DNA of 64,000 nucleotides from Clostridia bacterium (GTDB taxonomy: Bacteria > Bacillota > Clostridia > UBA1212). The notes under the pieces are model-generated. The model did not search any database and was not told the origin of the DNA. It saw nothing but the letters and a program-made list of their open reading frames with translations. The DNA lies in the NCBI GenBank assembly GCA_017444825.1, contig JAFSVU010000014.1, positions 30,584-94,583 on the forward strand. Direction: 5' to 3'. A program made the translations under genes and the position numbers. This document shows, piece after piece, positions 7,845-16,710 of this stretch; positions within the stretch are counted from its first letter, which is position 1, and the number at the start of each line of letters is the position of its first letter.

Positions 7845-9206
7845 TCAGTTCCTGAGACTGTGTATCGGGGCGGGTATTCTGCCTCCCCTGTCGATAAACA
7901 AACTGCTGTCGGCTTTCCTGACGCTCATTACCGGCGCTTCGCCCAGAAGTCCGCCGAACTCCACCGTGTCGCCCTCTGCCATACCGGGAACGGGGATTAT
8001 CCTCACCGCAGTGGTCTTGTTGTTAATAACGCCAATGGATATTTCGTCCGCAATTATTGCCGAAAGTGTCGACGCGGGAGTGCTTCCCGGGACAGCTATC
8101 ATATCAAGTCCCACCGAGCAGACACAGGTCATAGCCTCCAGCTTTTCAAGGGACAGGGAGCCGGACCTTACCGCCGCGATCATTCCCTCGTCTTCGCTCA
8201 CAGGAATAAACGCTCCACTGAGGCCGCCAACGTGGGAGGATGCCATTACGCCGCCTTTTTTGACTGCGTCGTTAAGAAGCGCAAGAGCCGCCGTTGTGCC
8301 GGGCCCTCCGCAGTTGCTGATGCCCATCTCTTCAATAATTCTCGCTACGCTGTCGCCCACCGCAGGGGTCGGGGCGAGGGACAGATCGACTATGCCGAAC
8401 TCCACGCCCAGCCTTCTGCTGGCTTCCTTGGCCACAAGCTGACCCATCCTGGTGATCTTAAACGCGGTCTTCTTTACGGTCTCAGCCAGAACCGTGAAGT
8501 CCTCGCCTCTCACCTTTTCGATGGCGCACTTCACAACGCCGGGGCCGCTGACGCCCACGTTGATCACTGTTTCAGGCTCGCCCACACCGTGGAAAGCGCC
8601 GGCCATGAAGGGATTGTCCTCCGGGGCATTGGCGAATACCACCAGTCTTGCGCAGGCGGAACCGCCGGAATCTTTGGTAAGCTCCGCGGCTTTTTTAATG
8701 AGGATGCCCATCTCTTTTACTGCGTCCATGTTTATGCCCGCCTTGGTGGTGGCCACGTTGACGCTTGAGCAGACCCTTGTGGTGGCAGCCAGTGCCTCCG
8801 GGATGGAAGCGATGAGAGCCTTGTCGGCAGACGTGAACCCTTTATGGACCAGCGCCGAATAACCGCCGATAAAATTCACGTTCACAGCCTTCGCGGCCTC
8901 TTCGAGAGTCACCGCAAGCTCGGCGCACTGCTTTGGCGTCGCTCCTCCGCAAATGATCGAAGCGGGTGTGATGGAAATTCTCTTGTTTACTATCGGTATG
9001 CCCAGTTCCCTTTCAATGGCCTCGCACTCAGGCACCAGCCTCTCCGCACATCTGCAGATCTTATCGTAGACCGCTTTTTTGGTGGCCTCGAAATCACTTC
9101 TTATGCAGTCCAGCAGGCTGATTCCCATCGTAACAGTCCTTATATCGAGGTGCTCGGACTGGATCATGTGTATTGTTTGTCTGATCTCGTCAACTGATAT
9201 TAGCAT
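7845..9206 (-). CDS. UPF0210 (DUF711) family protein
   Basis: The 453-aa protein matches the UPF0210/DUF711 family, sometimes labelled 'PFL family' because of a distant fold similarity to pyruvate formate-lyase. It has the expected length and motifs: [16 protein letters not shown] at residues 19-34, [24 protein letters not shown] and [20 protein letters not shown]. The biochemical function is not established. The family is nearly always next to a small ACT-domain gene, as here, which suggests an amino-acid-responsive pair. A CATTGG word lies in the 84-base gap before the start, which has only a weak AGAAGAAAG ribosome site. Confidence 0.92.
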   Translation of the reverse strand: MLISVDEIRQTIHMIQSEHLDIRTVTMGISLLDCIRSDFEATKKAVYDKICRCAERLVPECEAIERELGIPIVNKRISITPASIICGGATPKQCAELAVTLEEAAKAVNVNFIGGYSALVHKGFTSADKALIASIPEALAATTRVCSSVNVATTKAGINMDAVKEMGILIKKAAELTKDSGGSACARLVVFANAPEDNPFMAGAFHGVGEPETVINVGVSGPGVVKCAIEKVRGEDFTVLAETVKKTAFKITRMGQLVAKEASRRLGVEFGIVDLSLAPTPAVGDSVARIIEEMGISNCGGPGTTAALALLNDAVKKGGVMASSHVGGLSGAFIPVSEDEGMIAAVRSGSLSLEKLEAMTCVCSVGLDMIAVPGSTPASTLSAIIADEISIGVINNKTTAVRIIPVPGMAEGDTVEFGGLLGEAPVMSVRKADSSLFIDRGGRIPAPIHSLRN

Positions 9207-9290
9207 TGCTTTCTTCTTTCATTGGTTAAAAAATTATGCGCCGTCCCGTTGGTCATAGGTTCGGCGCAGATTAGCGGGCTGTCCCGGCGC

Positions 9291-9563
9291 TCATATTTTA
9301 TGCATCGACTGGAAAATTTCCGCTCTCTGGATCTGGATCACGACGCCAAGCTCTTTTCCCAGCTCATTAAGGTCGTTGTATATCTCATCGAAGGGTTTGG
9401 TGGCCTCGTTTATGTCAACCATCGTGACCATCGTGAAAAGTTCTTCCATTATCGTCTGGTTGATGTCCAAAATGTTTACGTTTACCTTTGCAAGGTATGT
9501 GCTCACGGCGGCAATGATGCCCACCCTGTCAGCGCCAAGTATTGTTATTACAGCTTTGTTCAT
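9291..9563 (-). CDS. ACT domain protein, UPF0237 family
   Basis: The whole 90-aa protein is one ACT domain: AVITILGADRVGIIAAVSTYLAK at the start, then NVNILDINQTIMEELFTMVTMVDI, the beta-alpha-beta pattern that binds amino acids at a dimer interface. UPF0237 members occur beside UPF0210 genes and are presumed to be their regulatory partner. The ATG is embedded in TTAACCAATG with an AGAAGG ribosome site upstream, and the upstream lipoprotein gene ends three bases before it, so the two are likely co-translated. Confidence 0.92.
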   Translation of the reverse strand: MNKAVITILGADRVGIIAAVSTYLAKVNVNILDINQTIMEELFTMVTMVDINEATKPFDEIYNDLNELGKELGVVIQIQRAEIFQSMHKI

Positions 9564-9566
9564 TGG

Positions 9567-10592
9567 TTAATGCCTTCTCTCAACGAGTTTAAAATTGATC
9601 TTCTGGTCAATGCAGTTCTTGATGAAACCTTCAAGCGCATCGATACATTTTTTCTCGGGAATGAACTCCGAAACGGATCCGTTGTATGCGGCCCTCGCGT
9701 TGAATCTGATCACCAGCTCCTCGACGGATTTGTTCTGGTATTCCGCTGCGTCGGAGTAATACGTGTAGGTTCTGAAAACAACGGTATATCCCGCGGCCTC
9801 AGCCACCTTGAGGGTCCTCTCACTGAAATAGTCCGGTCTGTAAAGATACATTCTTTCTGTGGAACCGAACAGATCCTGGTAGGCCTTCTCCACGCCAAGG
9901 AGTCCCTGGTAAAACTCTTCCGCGGTCTGCTCCTTAAGCTTTGCCTCGGTCATCTCACCGCCGTCGGCGATCTGGCCTCTGCTGCCTATGATGTGGCCTT
10001 CCTCCTTCATCCTGCGGACCAGGTCGGGGTTCTTCTCAATGTACATCTTCGTTACGAAGAACACAGCCTTCACGTCGTATTTCTTGAGGAGGTCCAGCAG
10101 CTCGCCGGTATAGCCCGTCTCCCAGTGGAGAACGAACGTCATGTAGTGGTTCCACTCGGTCTCGGATTCCACGGTGTAGAAAACGTAGTCAATGTCTTTG
10201 ATCTTTTCAAGGACCGTATCAAGTATCACGGCCTTGTTCTGGTTGTTCTCACCCGTGACCCATTTGGTGGAGAAATGGTCGAACGTGTTGTCATATCTTG
10301 CAAAACCAAGGTTACTGATGTTCGGGAAAGGAATGCTCGGAAGGGGTGTTTTCGAGGCAGGGTCTTTGGTTCCGGTCTCGATCGGCTCCTCTGTCGCACC
10401 GGGCTCCGGAGTCTCCTCCGCCACCGGCTCCGTCTCAAGGGGCTTCATGGTGGGCAGAATATCGACGGCGCTGGAAGGGCTGGGCGTTTCATTCGACTTA
10501 TCCTTCGGATCGTCGATGAAGCATCCTATGCAAATGATGACAGACGCCACGATGAGCAGTATGAAAATCGTTATAAATTGGCTTTTCTTCAC
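9567..10592 (-). CDS. PdaA-like polysaccharide-deacetylase-fold lipoprotein lacking catalytic residues
   Basis: Residues 1-24 are a signal/anchor with a possible lipobox (IGC, Cys24), followed by an acidic Pro-rich linker to about residue 90. Residues 100-341 align by pattern with PdaA-type NodB-fold deacetylases: GYTGELLDLLKKYDVKAVFFVT, NPDLVRRMKEEGHIIG and LYRPDYFSERTLKVAEAAGYTVVF. The catalytic positions are lost, however. The PdaA TFDNG motif is MTFVLHWETG (residues 151-160), the NHS-x-x-H metal site is SRGQIA (204-209), and the late LLH motif is absent. It probably no longer deacetylates and may bind glycan or peptidoglycan. It has its own promoter and heads the ACT/UPF0210 run. Confidence 0.7.
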   Translation of the reverse strand: MKKSQFITIFILLIVASVIICIGCFIDDPKDKSNETPSPSSAVDILPTMKPLETEPVAEETPEPGATEEPIETGTKDPASKTPLPSIPFPNISNLGFARYDNTFDHFSTKWVTGENNQNKAVILDTVLEKIKDIDYVFYTVESETEWNHYMTFVLHWETGYTGELLDLLKKYDVKAVFFVTKMYIEKNPDLVRRMKEEGHIIGSRGQIADGGEMTEAKLKEQTAEEFYQGLLGVEKAYQDLFGSTERMYLYRPDYFSERTLKVAEAAGYTVVFRTYTYYSDAAEYQNKSVEELVIRFNARAAYNGSVSEFIPEKKCIDALEGFIKNCIDQKINFKLVERRH

Positions 10593-10627
10593 AGCACTCC
10601 GTCCTTTCGGGTTGGTTTTGCGAACTC

Positions 10628-10656
10628 ATTTTATCACAAAGAAATATTCGTGGCAA
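10628..10656 (-). promoter_or_regulatory. sigma-A promoter of the deacetylase-like gene
   Basis: On the minus strand the sequence reads TTGCCA, 17 bases, TAAAAT, 36 bases before the gene's start codon. Both boxes are close to consensus with ideal spacing, so transcription of the 10.6-7.8 kb run (lipoprotein, ACT protein, UPF0210 and perhaps nadD) likely begins here. Confidence 0.75.
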
Positions 10657-10702
10657 GAATGGCCGGGATGAGAATACTCCTTTTAAGGATCTTTACGGAT
10701 TT

Positions 10703-11989
10703 TTACAGATTAACTGCGCCTTTATTCATCATCTCCTGGAGGCTCATCAGGATGCCCAGTTTTGCGTGGGCCCAGGTCAGGCCGCCCTGAAAATAGACCG
10801 CGTAAGGCTCCCTTATGGGACCGTCCGCCGAAAGCTCGATGGAGGACCCCTGAATGAAGGCACCCGCAGCCATGACCACCTTATCGTCGTAGCCCGGCAT
10901 GTCCCAGGGAAGGGGCGTCACGTAGGCATCCACCGGAGCCGCAAGCTGAATTCCCTTGCAGAAAGCCAGCATGGCCTCCTCGCTGCCGAGCTCTATGGAC
11001 TGTATGATATCGTGGCGTTTTTCCGACGCCTTCGGCACGCAATTGAAACCAAGGGGCTCATAAAGGGCGGCCGCAAATATGGCGCCCTTTTCGGCCGCCG
11101 CGGTCACTGTAGGAGCAAGGAAAAAGCCCTGGTAGAGTCTGTCGATTATGCCGAAATTGGCCCCGACTTCGCTTCCCAGGCCCGGCGCGGAAAGCCTGTA
11201 GCCGCACCTTTCAACACACTCCTTCGTTCCGCAGATATATCCGCCTGAAGGCGCAAGTCCGCCGCCCGGGTTCTTTATAAGGGACCCCACGGTCATGTCC
11301 GCTCCCACGTCCGATGGCTCGATAAGCTCCGTAAACTCGCCGTAGCAGTTGTCCACCATGACCTTGACTCCGGGTTTCAGCTTCTTTACGAAAGCTATCG
11401 CCTCACCTATCTCATCCACCGAAAAGCTGGGCCTCATGGAGTAGCCCTTGGATCGCTGGATCGCCACAAGCGCCGTGTCACTGCTTATAGCCCCCGCAAT
11501 GGCGTCAAAGTCAAAGCGGCCCTCCCGGTTCAGCTCCACCTGGGAATAGTTCACACCCATTTCGGCAAGGGAACAGGGGCTGGGCCTTATGCCTATAACT
11601 TCCTGCAGCGTATCGTATGGGGCACCGTTTATGGAAAGAAGCTCCTCGCCGGGCCTCAGGTTTGCTGAAAGAGCAACGGCCAAAGCATGGGTCCCGCATG
11701 TGATCTGTGGCCTCACCAATGCCGCCTCCGTGTGGAACGTATCCGAATAGACTTTTTCCAGGGTGTCCCGTCCAAGGTCGTCGTAACCGTAGCCCGTGCT
11801 TCCCGCAAAGCAGGCCGCGCTGACCCGGTTTTTGCTCATCGCCAGCAGCACCTTCGCCTGGTTGCGCTCCGCGATCTCATCTATTTCTTTGAATCTCTTT
11901 TCAAGCTTCGAAAGGGCAGCCTCTCCGTAAGCGATCACTCTGTCCGATATTCCCAGCTCATTCAGCAGTTTGTTCTTATTATCCGTCAT
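10703..11989 (-). CDS. methionine gamma-lyase family PLP enzyme (YnbB / 'aluminium resistance' family)
   Basis: The 428-aa protein is a fold-type I pyridoxal-phosphate enzyme. The family signature is clear: GYGYDDLGRDTLEKVYSDTF at residues 66-85, then VMVDNCYGEF (the Asp that pairs with the PLP ring nitrogen) at 211-219 and GSLIKNPGGG with the expected PLP Lys at 239. Members are annotated as methionine gamma-lyase-like or aluminium-resistance proteins; the true substrate is not known. The gene begins 6 bases from a heptamer repeat element and the only ribosome-site candidate is the weak GGTAAAAAG tail of that element. Confidence 0.88.
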   Translation of the reverse strand: MTDNKNKLLNELGISDRVIAYGEAALSKLEKRFKEIDEIAERNQAKVLLAMSKNRVSAACFAGSTGYGYDDLGRDTLEKVYSDTFHTEAALVRPQITCGTHALAVALSANLRPGEELLSINGAPYDTLQEVIGIRPSPCSLAEMGVNYSQVELNREGRFDFDAIAGAISSDTALVAIQRSKGYSMRPSFSVDEIGEAIAFVKKLKPGVKVMVDNCYGEFTELIEPSDVGADMTVGSLIKNPGGGLAPSGGYICGTKECVERCGYRLSAPGLGSEVGANFGIIDRLYQGFFLAPTVTAAAEKGAIFAAALYEPLGFNCVPKASEKRHDIIQSIELGSEEAMLAFCKGIQLAAPVDAYVTPLPWDMPGYDDKVVMAAGAFIQGSSIELSADGPIREPYAVYFQGGLTWAHAKLGILMSLQEMMNKGAVNL

Positions 11990-11995
11990 CTTTTT

Positions 11996-12129
11996 ACCAG
12001 CACCTATTACTTCTTACCTGTTACTTATTACTTTGGGCGGCACCCCCTTGCGCCAGCCACTCTTACCTATTACCTCTTACTTATTACCTTAGCGGCACCC
12101 CTTTAACTATTACCTTGTCCGGCACCGCT
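11996..12129 (-). repeat. dispersed GTAAYAR heptamer/GC-block repeat, locus 2
   Basis: Three GC blocks (minus strand: GGTGCCGGAC, GGGTGCCGCT, GGTGCCGCCC) alternate with AGTAATAAGTAA-type heptamers between the PAP2 gene and the PLP-enzyme gene. The 85 bases between it and the PAP2 stop hold a short inverted repeat (CTTCACTTCGTGAAG at 12160-12174) and no gene. The PAP2 stop itself reads GATAAGTAA, matching the edge of locus 4. Confidence 0.9.
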
Positions 12130-12214
12130 CGCGTCTCGCACCTTGCATCTCGTCACTTGGCTTCACTTCGTGAAGAATCGCTCCTCGATGAAACGTGGTC
12201 GACGTGGGCCCTTT

Positions 12215-13084
12215 TTACTTATCGTCATCCAGGAAAAACCTGATCTCAATCTCCCCGTCATCCTCCGGCTCTTCCTCACGGACATCTTCCCGTTCAGCAT
12301 CTTCCGGAGCATCATCTTCAGGGCTCTGTTCATCTTCCTCATCCGGCTGCTCGCCCGGTGTCACCGTAAGGAGCTCCTCCGTCTCGTCCTCTTCGTCATC
12401 TATAGTCTCCTCTTCCGTGGCGGCCCTTCTCTCCTTGATCTTTGCAATCAGAGGCCTGAACAGTTTGGCGGCGTCAATATCGTAAAGCACCAGCCGCGCA
12501 AGCTTCGTTTTCTCGTATTTTTCCAGAAGCCAGTATATAAACACCGTGATGCCGTAGGCCACCACCGCAGAGAAAAGTCCCACGGCGCAGCCGCCCAGAA
12601 CGTCCGTCGGATAGTGGGCCATAAGGTAGTTTCTGGCGGCGCCCATGAGCATTACGTAGGGCACGCCTGCCAGCAGGACCTTTTTGTCCCAGGTGAAAGC
12701 CATGGCAAGGACTCCCGCCGCCGCGGCAGTTACGTGGCCCGAGGGGAATGAATACCCGTCCTCGAAGGGCTGGCCTATCGCGATCCACCAGCTTCTGTAA
12801 TCAAGGCCGGCCACCTCAAAAGGCCTCGGCCTTGCGATAAGGTCCTTGAGGACGATATTGGTTACGAGGGCACCGCAGCACACGGCGCCGAACAGGCATA
12901 TGCCTATCTTTCTTGTTTTAGCAAAGCACATAAGTATCACGGCAAGGACGAGCATCCAGATGCCCTTCTCCCCGATTAGCGTGATAAACTTGAACAGAGG
13001 CGTAAGCGCACCTCCGGTGCTCTCCGCCAGGGAGTGCCAGAATGAAAGAATATTGTGATCAAATCCGTTAAAAAACGAAATCAT
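12215..13084 (-). CDS. PAP2-family membrane phosphatase with acidic C-terminal tail
   Basis: The N-terminal 190 residues are a polytopic PAP2 enzyme with all three active-site motifs: KDLIARPRP at about residues 80-88, PSGH at about 112-115 and ARNYLMAHYPTD at about 151-162. Such enzymes dephosphorylate undecaprenyl pyrophosphate or phosphatidate-type lipids on the outer membrane face. The last 75 residues are an extremely acidic low-complexity tail (EEDE, PEDDAPEDAE) absent from usual family members, and likely cytosolic. The protein ends DDDK at a GATAAGTAA stop. It lies 33 bases after the corrinoid activator gene, with no evident functional link. Confidence 0.87.
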   Translation of the reverse strand: MISFFNGFDHNILSFWHSLAESTGGALTPLFKFITLIGEKGIWMLVLAVILMCFAKTRKIGICLFGAVCCGALVTNIVLKDLIARPRPFEVAGLDYRSWWIAIGQPFEDGYSFPSGHVTAAAAGVLAMAFTWDKKVLLAGVPYVMLMGAARNYLMAHYPTDVLGGCAVGLFSAVVAYGITVFIYWLLEKYEKTKLARLVLYDIDAAKLFRPLIAKIKERRAATEEETIDDEEDETEELLTVTPGEQPDEEDEQSPEDDAPEDAEREDVREEEPEDDGEIEIRFFLDDDK

Positions 13085-13117
13085 TGCTTCCTCCCGGTTT
13101 ACTAAAGTGTTAACGTA

Positions 13118-14644
13118 TCAGTCAAAATACATATTGTCGATAAATTTTTCGCTGAAGTTCTTCGCGTCGTTAAGCGAGAAAGTTTCAAATTTCAAAGCAA
13201 GGGCCGATGCCTTTTCGAGAAACGTCGGGTCGTCTCCCGCAGCCGTCGCACCGTAAAGCGATGTGTTTCCGGGCGCTTTGCACTTTCCCTTGAATTCCGG
13301 CGGCAGCAGCCCTGTCCTTATCGCGGCGGAAGGATCAATGTGGGTTCCCAGGCCCCCCGCGGTGTAGACAGTCTCAATATCTTTTGCCTCAAGACCCGCC
13401 TTTTCGAGAAGTATTTCGACACCTGTCCGGATTGCGGCCTTGGCGAGTTGAAATTCTCTTACGTCCTTTCTGGTAAGAGAAATGCCTGTCTGAACAGGTT
13501 TCTCCCCGCCCGGAGTTTTAAGGAAGCCACATATCTCAAGGTCCTCCTCCATAAGACCCGTCTCGTCAATGACCCCTCTTTCGAGAAGCACCGCCACAAG
13601 ACTCAAAAGTCCCGAGCCGCAGATCCCCACAGGAGCCTTATCGCCAATGGTCCCGATGACAAGCCCTCTCTCCGAGTCCTTCACATCCGAGATCGCACCC
13701 TCTATGCCGCCTGTGCCGCAGCTGATATTGGCGCCTTCAAAGCACGGTCCCGCCGCGGAAGAAGTCGCATAATACCTGCCGCCTGACTTTAAGACCATTT
13801 CGCCGTTGGTTCCCAGGTCTATGAAAAGCGTGGGTGGAAGATCCGGATCTTCGAGGTAAAGCTCAGCCCCCGCCACCACGTCAGCGCCAATGAAAGCATC
13901 CGCAGAAGGAAGGACCGTCACGTTTTCGGCATTGACGCCAATTTCCGCGCCTTTTAACTGCCTCGCTTCTGTAAACGCCGGTGTAAAGGGATAATGGCCC
14001 ATGCTCTCGGGCGACACTCCCATGAACAGGTGCTGCATCGTGGTGTTTCCTGCAATGTATACGTTCCCGATCTTCAGGCCGGGGTGCTTTTTTCTTCCGG
14101 CTTCAAGCATATTGTTTATGCATAGTCTAATGTCGCCTGTCATTCTCTCAAGACCGCCGGGAGTTTTTGAAAACGCGATCCTCGAAATGACGTCGGCGCC
14201 GTATTTTTTCTGAGGATTTAGCCCCGCAAAGTGGCCAAGAGTCCTGCCGCAGCACTTCAGCACGGCCTCAACGGTAGTGGTTCCGATATCCACGGCCAGA
14301 AATCCGTCGCTGCTTTCAGACTCCCCGCAGGCATCGCAGTTTTCCCCGGAAACATCGACATTTGTACCACCCAGCAGCAGTGTCTCGGGAAAGCCCACGG
14401 TGACAGCCCCCTCATTCGGGACAGCGCTCCGGCAAAGCTTCACGGGCATGACTTTCTTAACGCCGTCCGTGACCGTCTCGATGTACCCTGAGCACTTGCC
14501 GCATCGGCCGTTTCCGCCGCAGGGAAGATCGATATCAAGGCCCATAAGTCTTAGGGCCTCGGATGCGGTCATACCTCTGTATATATCCGGGACGGCAACT
14601 CTTATATAGCCCCCGTCTCTTTCCGCAGATATCTTACCCGCCAA
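13118..14644 (-). CDS. corrinoid activation protein: 2Fe-2S ferredoxin domain plus ASKHA ATPase (RACE family)
   Basis: The 508-aa protein has a plant-type 2Fe-2S domain with Cys42, 48, 51 and 71 (LPCGGNGRCGKCSG, then LCRSA). A DUF4445/ASKHA domain follows, starting FLAVDIGTTTVEAVL at about residue 114. This is the layout of reductive activators of corrinoid enzymes. They use ATP to drive one electron onto inactive cob(II)alamin of a partner corrinoid protein, restoring the methyl-accepting Co(I) state. The partner is presumably the protein at 15.8-16.4 kb. The start overlaps the end of the methyltransferase gene by 11 bases, so the two are translationally coupled. It is somewhat shorter than many RamA or RACE proteins. 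Confidence 0.88.
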   Translation of the reverse strand: MAGKISAERDGGYIRVAVPDIYRGMTASEALRLMGLDIDLPCGGNGRCGKCSGYIETVTDGVKKVMPVKLCRSAVPNEGAVTVGFPETLLLGGTNVDVSGENCDACGESESSDGFLAVDIGTTTVEAVLKCCGRTLGHFAGLNPQKKYGADVISRIAFSKTPGGLERMTGDIRLCINNMLEAGRKKHPGLKIGNVYIAGNTTMQHLFMGVSPESMGHYPFTPAFTEARQLKGAEIGVNAENVTVLPSADAFIGADVVAGAELYLEDPDLPPTLFIDLGTNGEMVLKSGGRYYATSSAAGPCFEGANISCGTGGIEGAISDVKDSERGLVIGTIGDKAPVGICGSGLLSLVAVLLERGVIDETGLMEEDLEICGFLKTPGGEKPVQTGISLTRKDVREFQLAKAAIRTGVEILLEKAGLEAKDIETVYTAGGLGTHIDPSAAIRTGLLPPEFKGKCKAPGNTSLYGATAAGDDPTFLEKASALALKFETFSLNDAKNFSEKFIDNMYFD

Positions 14645-15761
14645 TTTTTTTGATCTCCTCGCAATAGTAAACGACCAGCTCGAATTTCGTACCCGGCATC
14701 AGCCTGTGGTCCGGGCAGGGTATGAAGCCTCCCAGGGCGGAAAGCCTCTTCATTCTCTCAAGCTCTACGTCAACGGCTTTTTTGTCCTTTCTGAGGGCAG
14801 TCTTGTCCATACCTCCCACGCCCAGCACCGCTTTCCCGTAGCGCTTTCTGGCCTTCTCAAACTGGTCACCCCAGGTGCCCACCTCTATGGGGAACATCAC
14901 GTTGACGCCGTTTTCCACCCAGACCGGCAGCAGCTTTTCCACCACGCCGTCGCAGTCGAGAGATATGATGTCGATGCCGTGGGAGTGGCACAGCTCGGTG
15001 CGCTTCCTGTAGTGCTTTGCGCAGAGTTCCTCAAATTTCACGGGACTCAAAAGGGGTCCGCCGTTAAAGCATATATCCTCCCAGTAGTGGGCAAAGTCGA
15101 ATTTGGCGCCGGTCTCAAGCACCGCCTTCGCCACCTCGTACTGCATGTCCGCGTAGGCGTCCACAATGTCCCCGAATAGCTCCTCGTCCTCGTCGTACAT
15201 GAGATAGCTCATACCCATGACGGACGTCATGTCCCTGATGCTTCCCATTACGGAACCAAGGTGTATCCCGATGGGCACATTGGTTTTTTCATATATATCT
15301 CTGTTGAAATTTCTGAAAAAATCGAAATTGACTCTTTTTTCGATATCTACGGCCATTTTGGGCCTGAAAAGGGTCTCAAAAGCCTCCCTGTCTTTTAGCA
15401 GGTAATCGTATTCGGCAGGTATGGAAACAGTGCCGGGGTAGATCTTCTCGATGATGCCGTTGCCGTTTTGGACCGCTTTGGCGCCGTCCGGAAACTCCTT
15501 CACGACTTTTCGCTCAAAGGGGGGCAGAAGACCGTTGTAGCCGCAGTAATTGTGCTGCCAGTTGTAGTCCCAGCCTATTATCCTGTCAAGCTCGTTGTCT
15601 TTGGGGCCGCCGTCGCAATATCCCTCGAGAATAGACCTGTCGATATATCCCTGATCTGCCCACTCGGAAAGAAGCTCGGGCCAGTAACCGAAATGCACGG
15701 CAGGCATCCTGTCGGCACCCCTAAAGTGCAATATGTTGTAGGTCCTCTCACGATTATTCAT
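14634..15761 (-). CDS. UroD-family corrinoid methyltransferase
   Basis: The 375-aa protein is of the uroporphyrinogen-decarboxylase superfamily, in the branch that moves methyl groups to or from corrinoid proteins (MtaA/MtbA-like). It has NVPIGIHLGSVMG, the CHSHGIDIISLDCDG motif with Cys270, and GFIPCPDHRLMPGTKFE with Cys349. These two Cys sit where zinc ligands of MtaA-type enzymes are; the usual partner His of the HxC motif is Asp268 here. True heme-pathway UroD is unlikely because of its corrinoid neighbours and because no other heme genes occur. Its ATG overlaps the stop of the corrinoid protein by four bases (ATGA). The methyl substrate is unknown. Confidence 0.85.
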   Translation of the reverse strand: MNNRERTYNILHFRGADRMPAVHFGYWPELLSEWADQGYIDRSILEGYCDGGPKDNELDRIIGWDYNWQHNYCGYNGLLPPFERKVVKEFPDGAKAVQNGNGIIEKIYPGTVSIPAEYDYLLKDREAFETLFRPKMAVDIEKRVNFDFFRNFNRDIYEKTNVPIGIHLGSVMGSIRDMTSVMGMSYLMYDEDEELFGDIVDAYADMQYEVAKAVLETGAKFDFAHYWEDICFNGGPLLSPVKFEELCAKHYRKRTELCHSHGIDIISLDCDGVVEKLLPVWVENGVNVMFPIEVGTWGDQFEKARKRYGKAVLGVGGMDKTALRKDKKAVDVELERMKRLSALGGFIPCPDHRLMPGTKFELVVYYCEEIKKIGG

Positions 15762-16405
15762 TTTACGTTCATTTCCTTGAGAGCCTTCTCCGCCACCTCT
15801 GCTGCGCTTGCGGCATCCAGCGTATAGTAGTCCGCGCCGATCTCATCCGCAAAAGCCTGTGTCACGGGAGCACCGCCCACCATGACCCTGACCTGATCCC
15901 TTATTCCGGCGGCCTTCAGCGCTTCGATAACGTCCCTCTGACCGTTCATTGTCGTGGTAAGAAGGGCCGAGAGGCAGACGATCTGTGCGCCGCTCTCCTT
16001 CACCGCTTCCACCACTCTCTCCGGGTCCACATCCGAGCCCAGGTCTATGCATTCGATGCCTCTTCCCTCGATCATCATCTTGACCAGGTTTTTCCCGATG
16101 TCATGCATGTCGCCCTTGACTGTGCAGATGACAGCCTTTCCCAGGGGCTCCGCGCCGGCCTTCGCTAATGCAGGCTTCAGCACGCCCATGCCCTTATTCA
16201 TCGCCCTCGCGGCAACGAGCACCTCAGGCACGAAGACTTCATTGGCTTTGAACCTCTCGCCGATTACATTCATGCCCGCCATAAGTCCCTCGGTAAGTAT
16301 CGCCTCCGGGTTCTCCCCCTCGGAAAGCGCCTGCTCCACCAGTGCCACAACGTCCTTCGCCTTGCCGCCGATGACCTTCTCGGCAATTTCCTCACAATAG
16401 CCCAT
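15758..16405 (-). CDS. corrinoid (B12-binding) methyl-carrier protein
   Basis: The 215-aa protein has the two domains of MtaC/MtbC-type carriers. A four-helix cap (residues 1-85) includes GLMAGMNVIGERFKANEVFVPEVL. A Rossmann B12-binding domain then carries GDMHDIGKNLV with the cobalt-ligating His101, followed by IDLGSDV and the VMVGGAPVTQAFADEIGADYY end. It carries the methyl group as methylcobalamin between a substrate methyltransferase and an acceptor enzyme. It is the first gene of a three-gene unit with the UroD-type methyltransferase and the activator. No promoter is evident in the 15-base gap from yhbY, so it may be co-transcribed with the RNA-modification genes upstream. Confidence 0.93.
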   Translation of the reverse strand: MGYCEEIAEKVIGGKAKDVVALVEQALSEGENPEAILTEGLMAGMNVIGERFKANEVFVPEVLVAARAMNKGMGVLKPALAKAGAEPLGKAVICTVKGDMHDIGKNLVKMMIEGRGIECIDLGSDVDPERVVEAVKESGAQIVCLSALLTTTMNGQRDVIEALKAAGIRDQVRVMVGGAPVTQAFADEIGADYYTLDAASAAEVAEKALKEMNVK

Positions 16406-16420
16406 AACAAATACCCCTCA

Positions 16421-16696
16421 TCATTTCTTTTCCGGATTTTTACGATATAAAACAACAGTAAACCCGACGACCTGGATCACCTCGGCCGACAGTTCCTTCG
16501 CAAAGAAATCCGCCACCTCCCGGGGATCCTCCATCGACGTGTCGAGCACCTTTATCTTGATAAGTTCTCTCGCCGTAAGGGCGTCATCCACCTGTGTGAT
16601 CAGATTCTCTTCTATCCCGTTTTTGCCTATCTGCAGTATCGCCTGCATCTTGTTTGCCTGAGCTCTTAACGCCGCTCTCTCTTTTCCGCGAAGCAT
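16421..16696 (-). CDS. yhbY: YhbY-family RNA-binding protein (CRM domain)
   Basis: The 91-aa protein is a single CRM domain: LRGKERAALRAQANKM, ILQIGKNGIEENLITQVDDALTARELIKIKVL and a VVGFTVVLYRKN end. YhbY-type proteins bind pre-50S ribosomal particles. I start it at the ATG behind GGAGGCGGGT rather than at the in-frame TTG six codons earlier, since that TTG has no ribosome site and overlaps the upstream gene's stop. It follows a SpoU methyltransferase by 14 bases. Confidence 0.9.
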   Translation of the reverse strand: MLRGKERAALRAQANKMQAILQIGKNGIEENLITQVDDALTARELIKIKVLDTSMEDPREVADFFAKELSAEVIQVVGFTVVLYRKNPEKK

Positions 16697-16710
16697 ACCC
16701 GCCTCCAAAT

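Noticed and set aside
7845..9206. Pyruvate formate-lyase
   Set aside because: The 'PFL family' label reflects a distant fold link; there is no glycyl-radical motif and the protein is UPF0210.
9222..10790. Long open frame on the plus strand (522 codons) opposite the ACT, deacetylase-like and PLP-enzyme genes
   Set aside because: It is antisense to three well-supported genes, has no ribosome site, and its product has no recognisable motif; it is an effect of base composition.
12001..12130. Open frames whose products end in YYLLLITLAAPL-like residues on the strand opposite the repeats (also near 26.2 and 45.8 kb)
   Set aside because: These are translations of the stop-free strand of the heptamer arrays and not proteins.
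14634..15761. Heme-pathway uroporphyrinogen decarboxylase
   Set aside because: Overlapping corrinoid-carrier and activator genes, Cys residues at the zinc-ligand positions and no heme genes favour a corrinoid methyltransferase.
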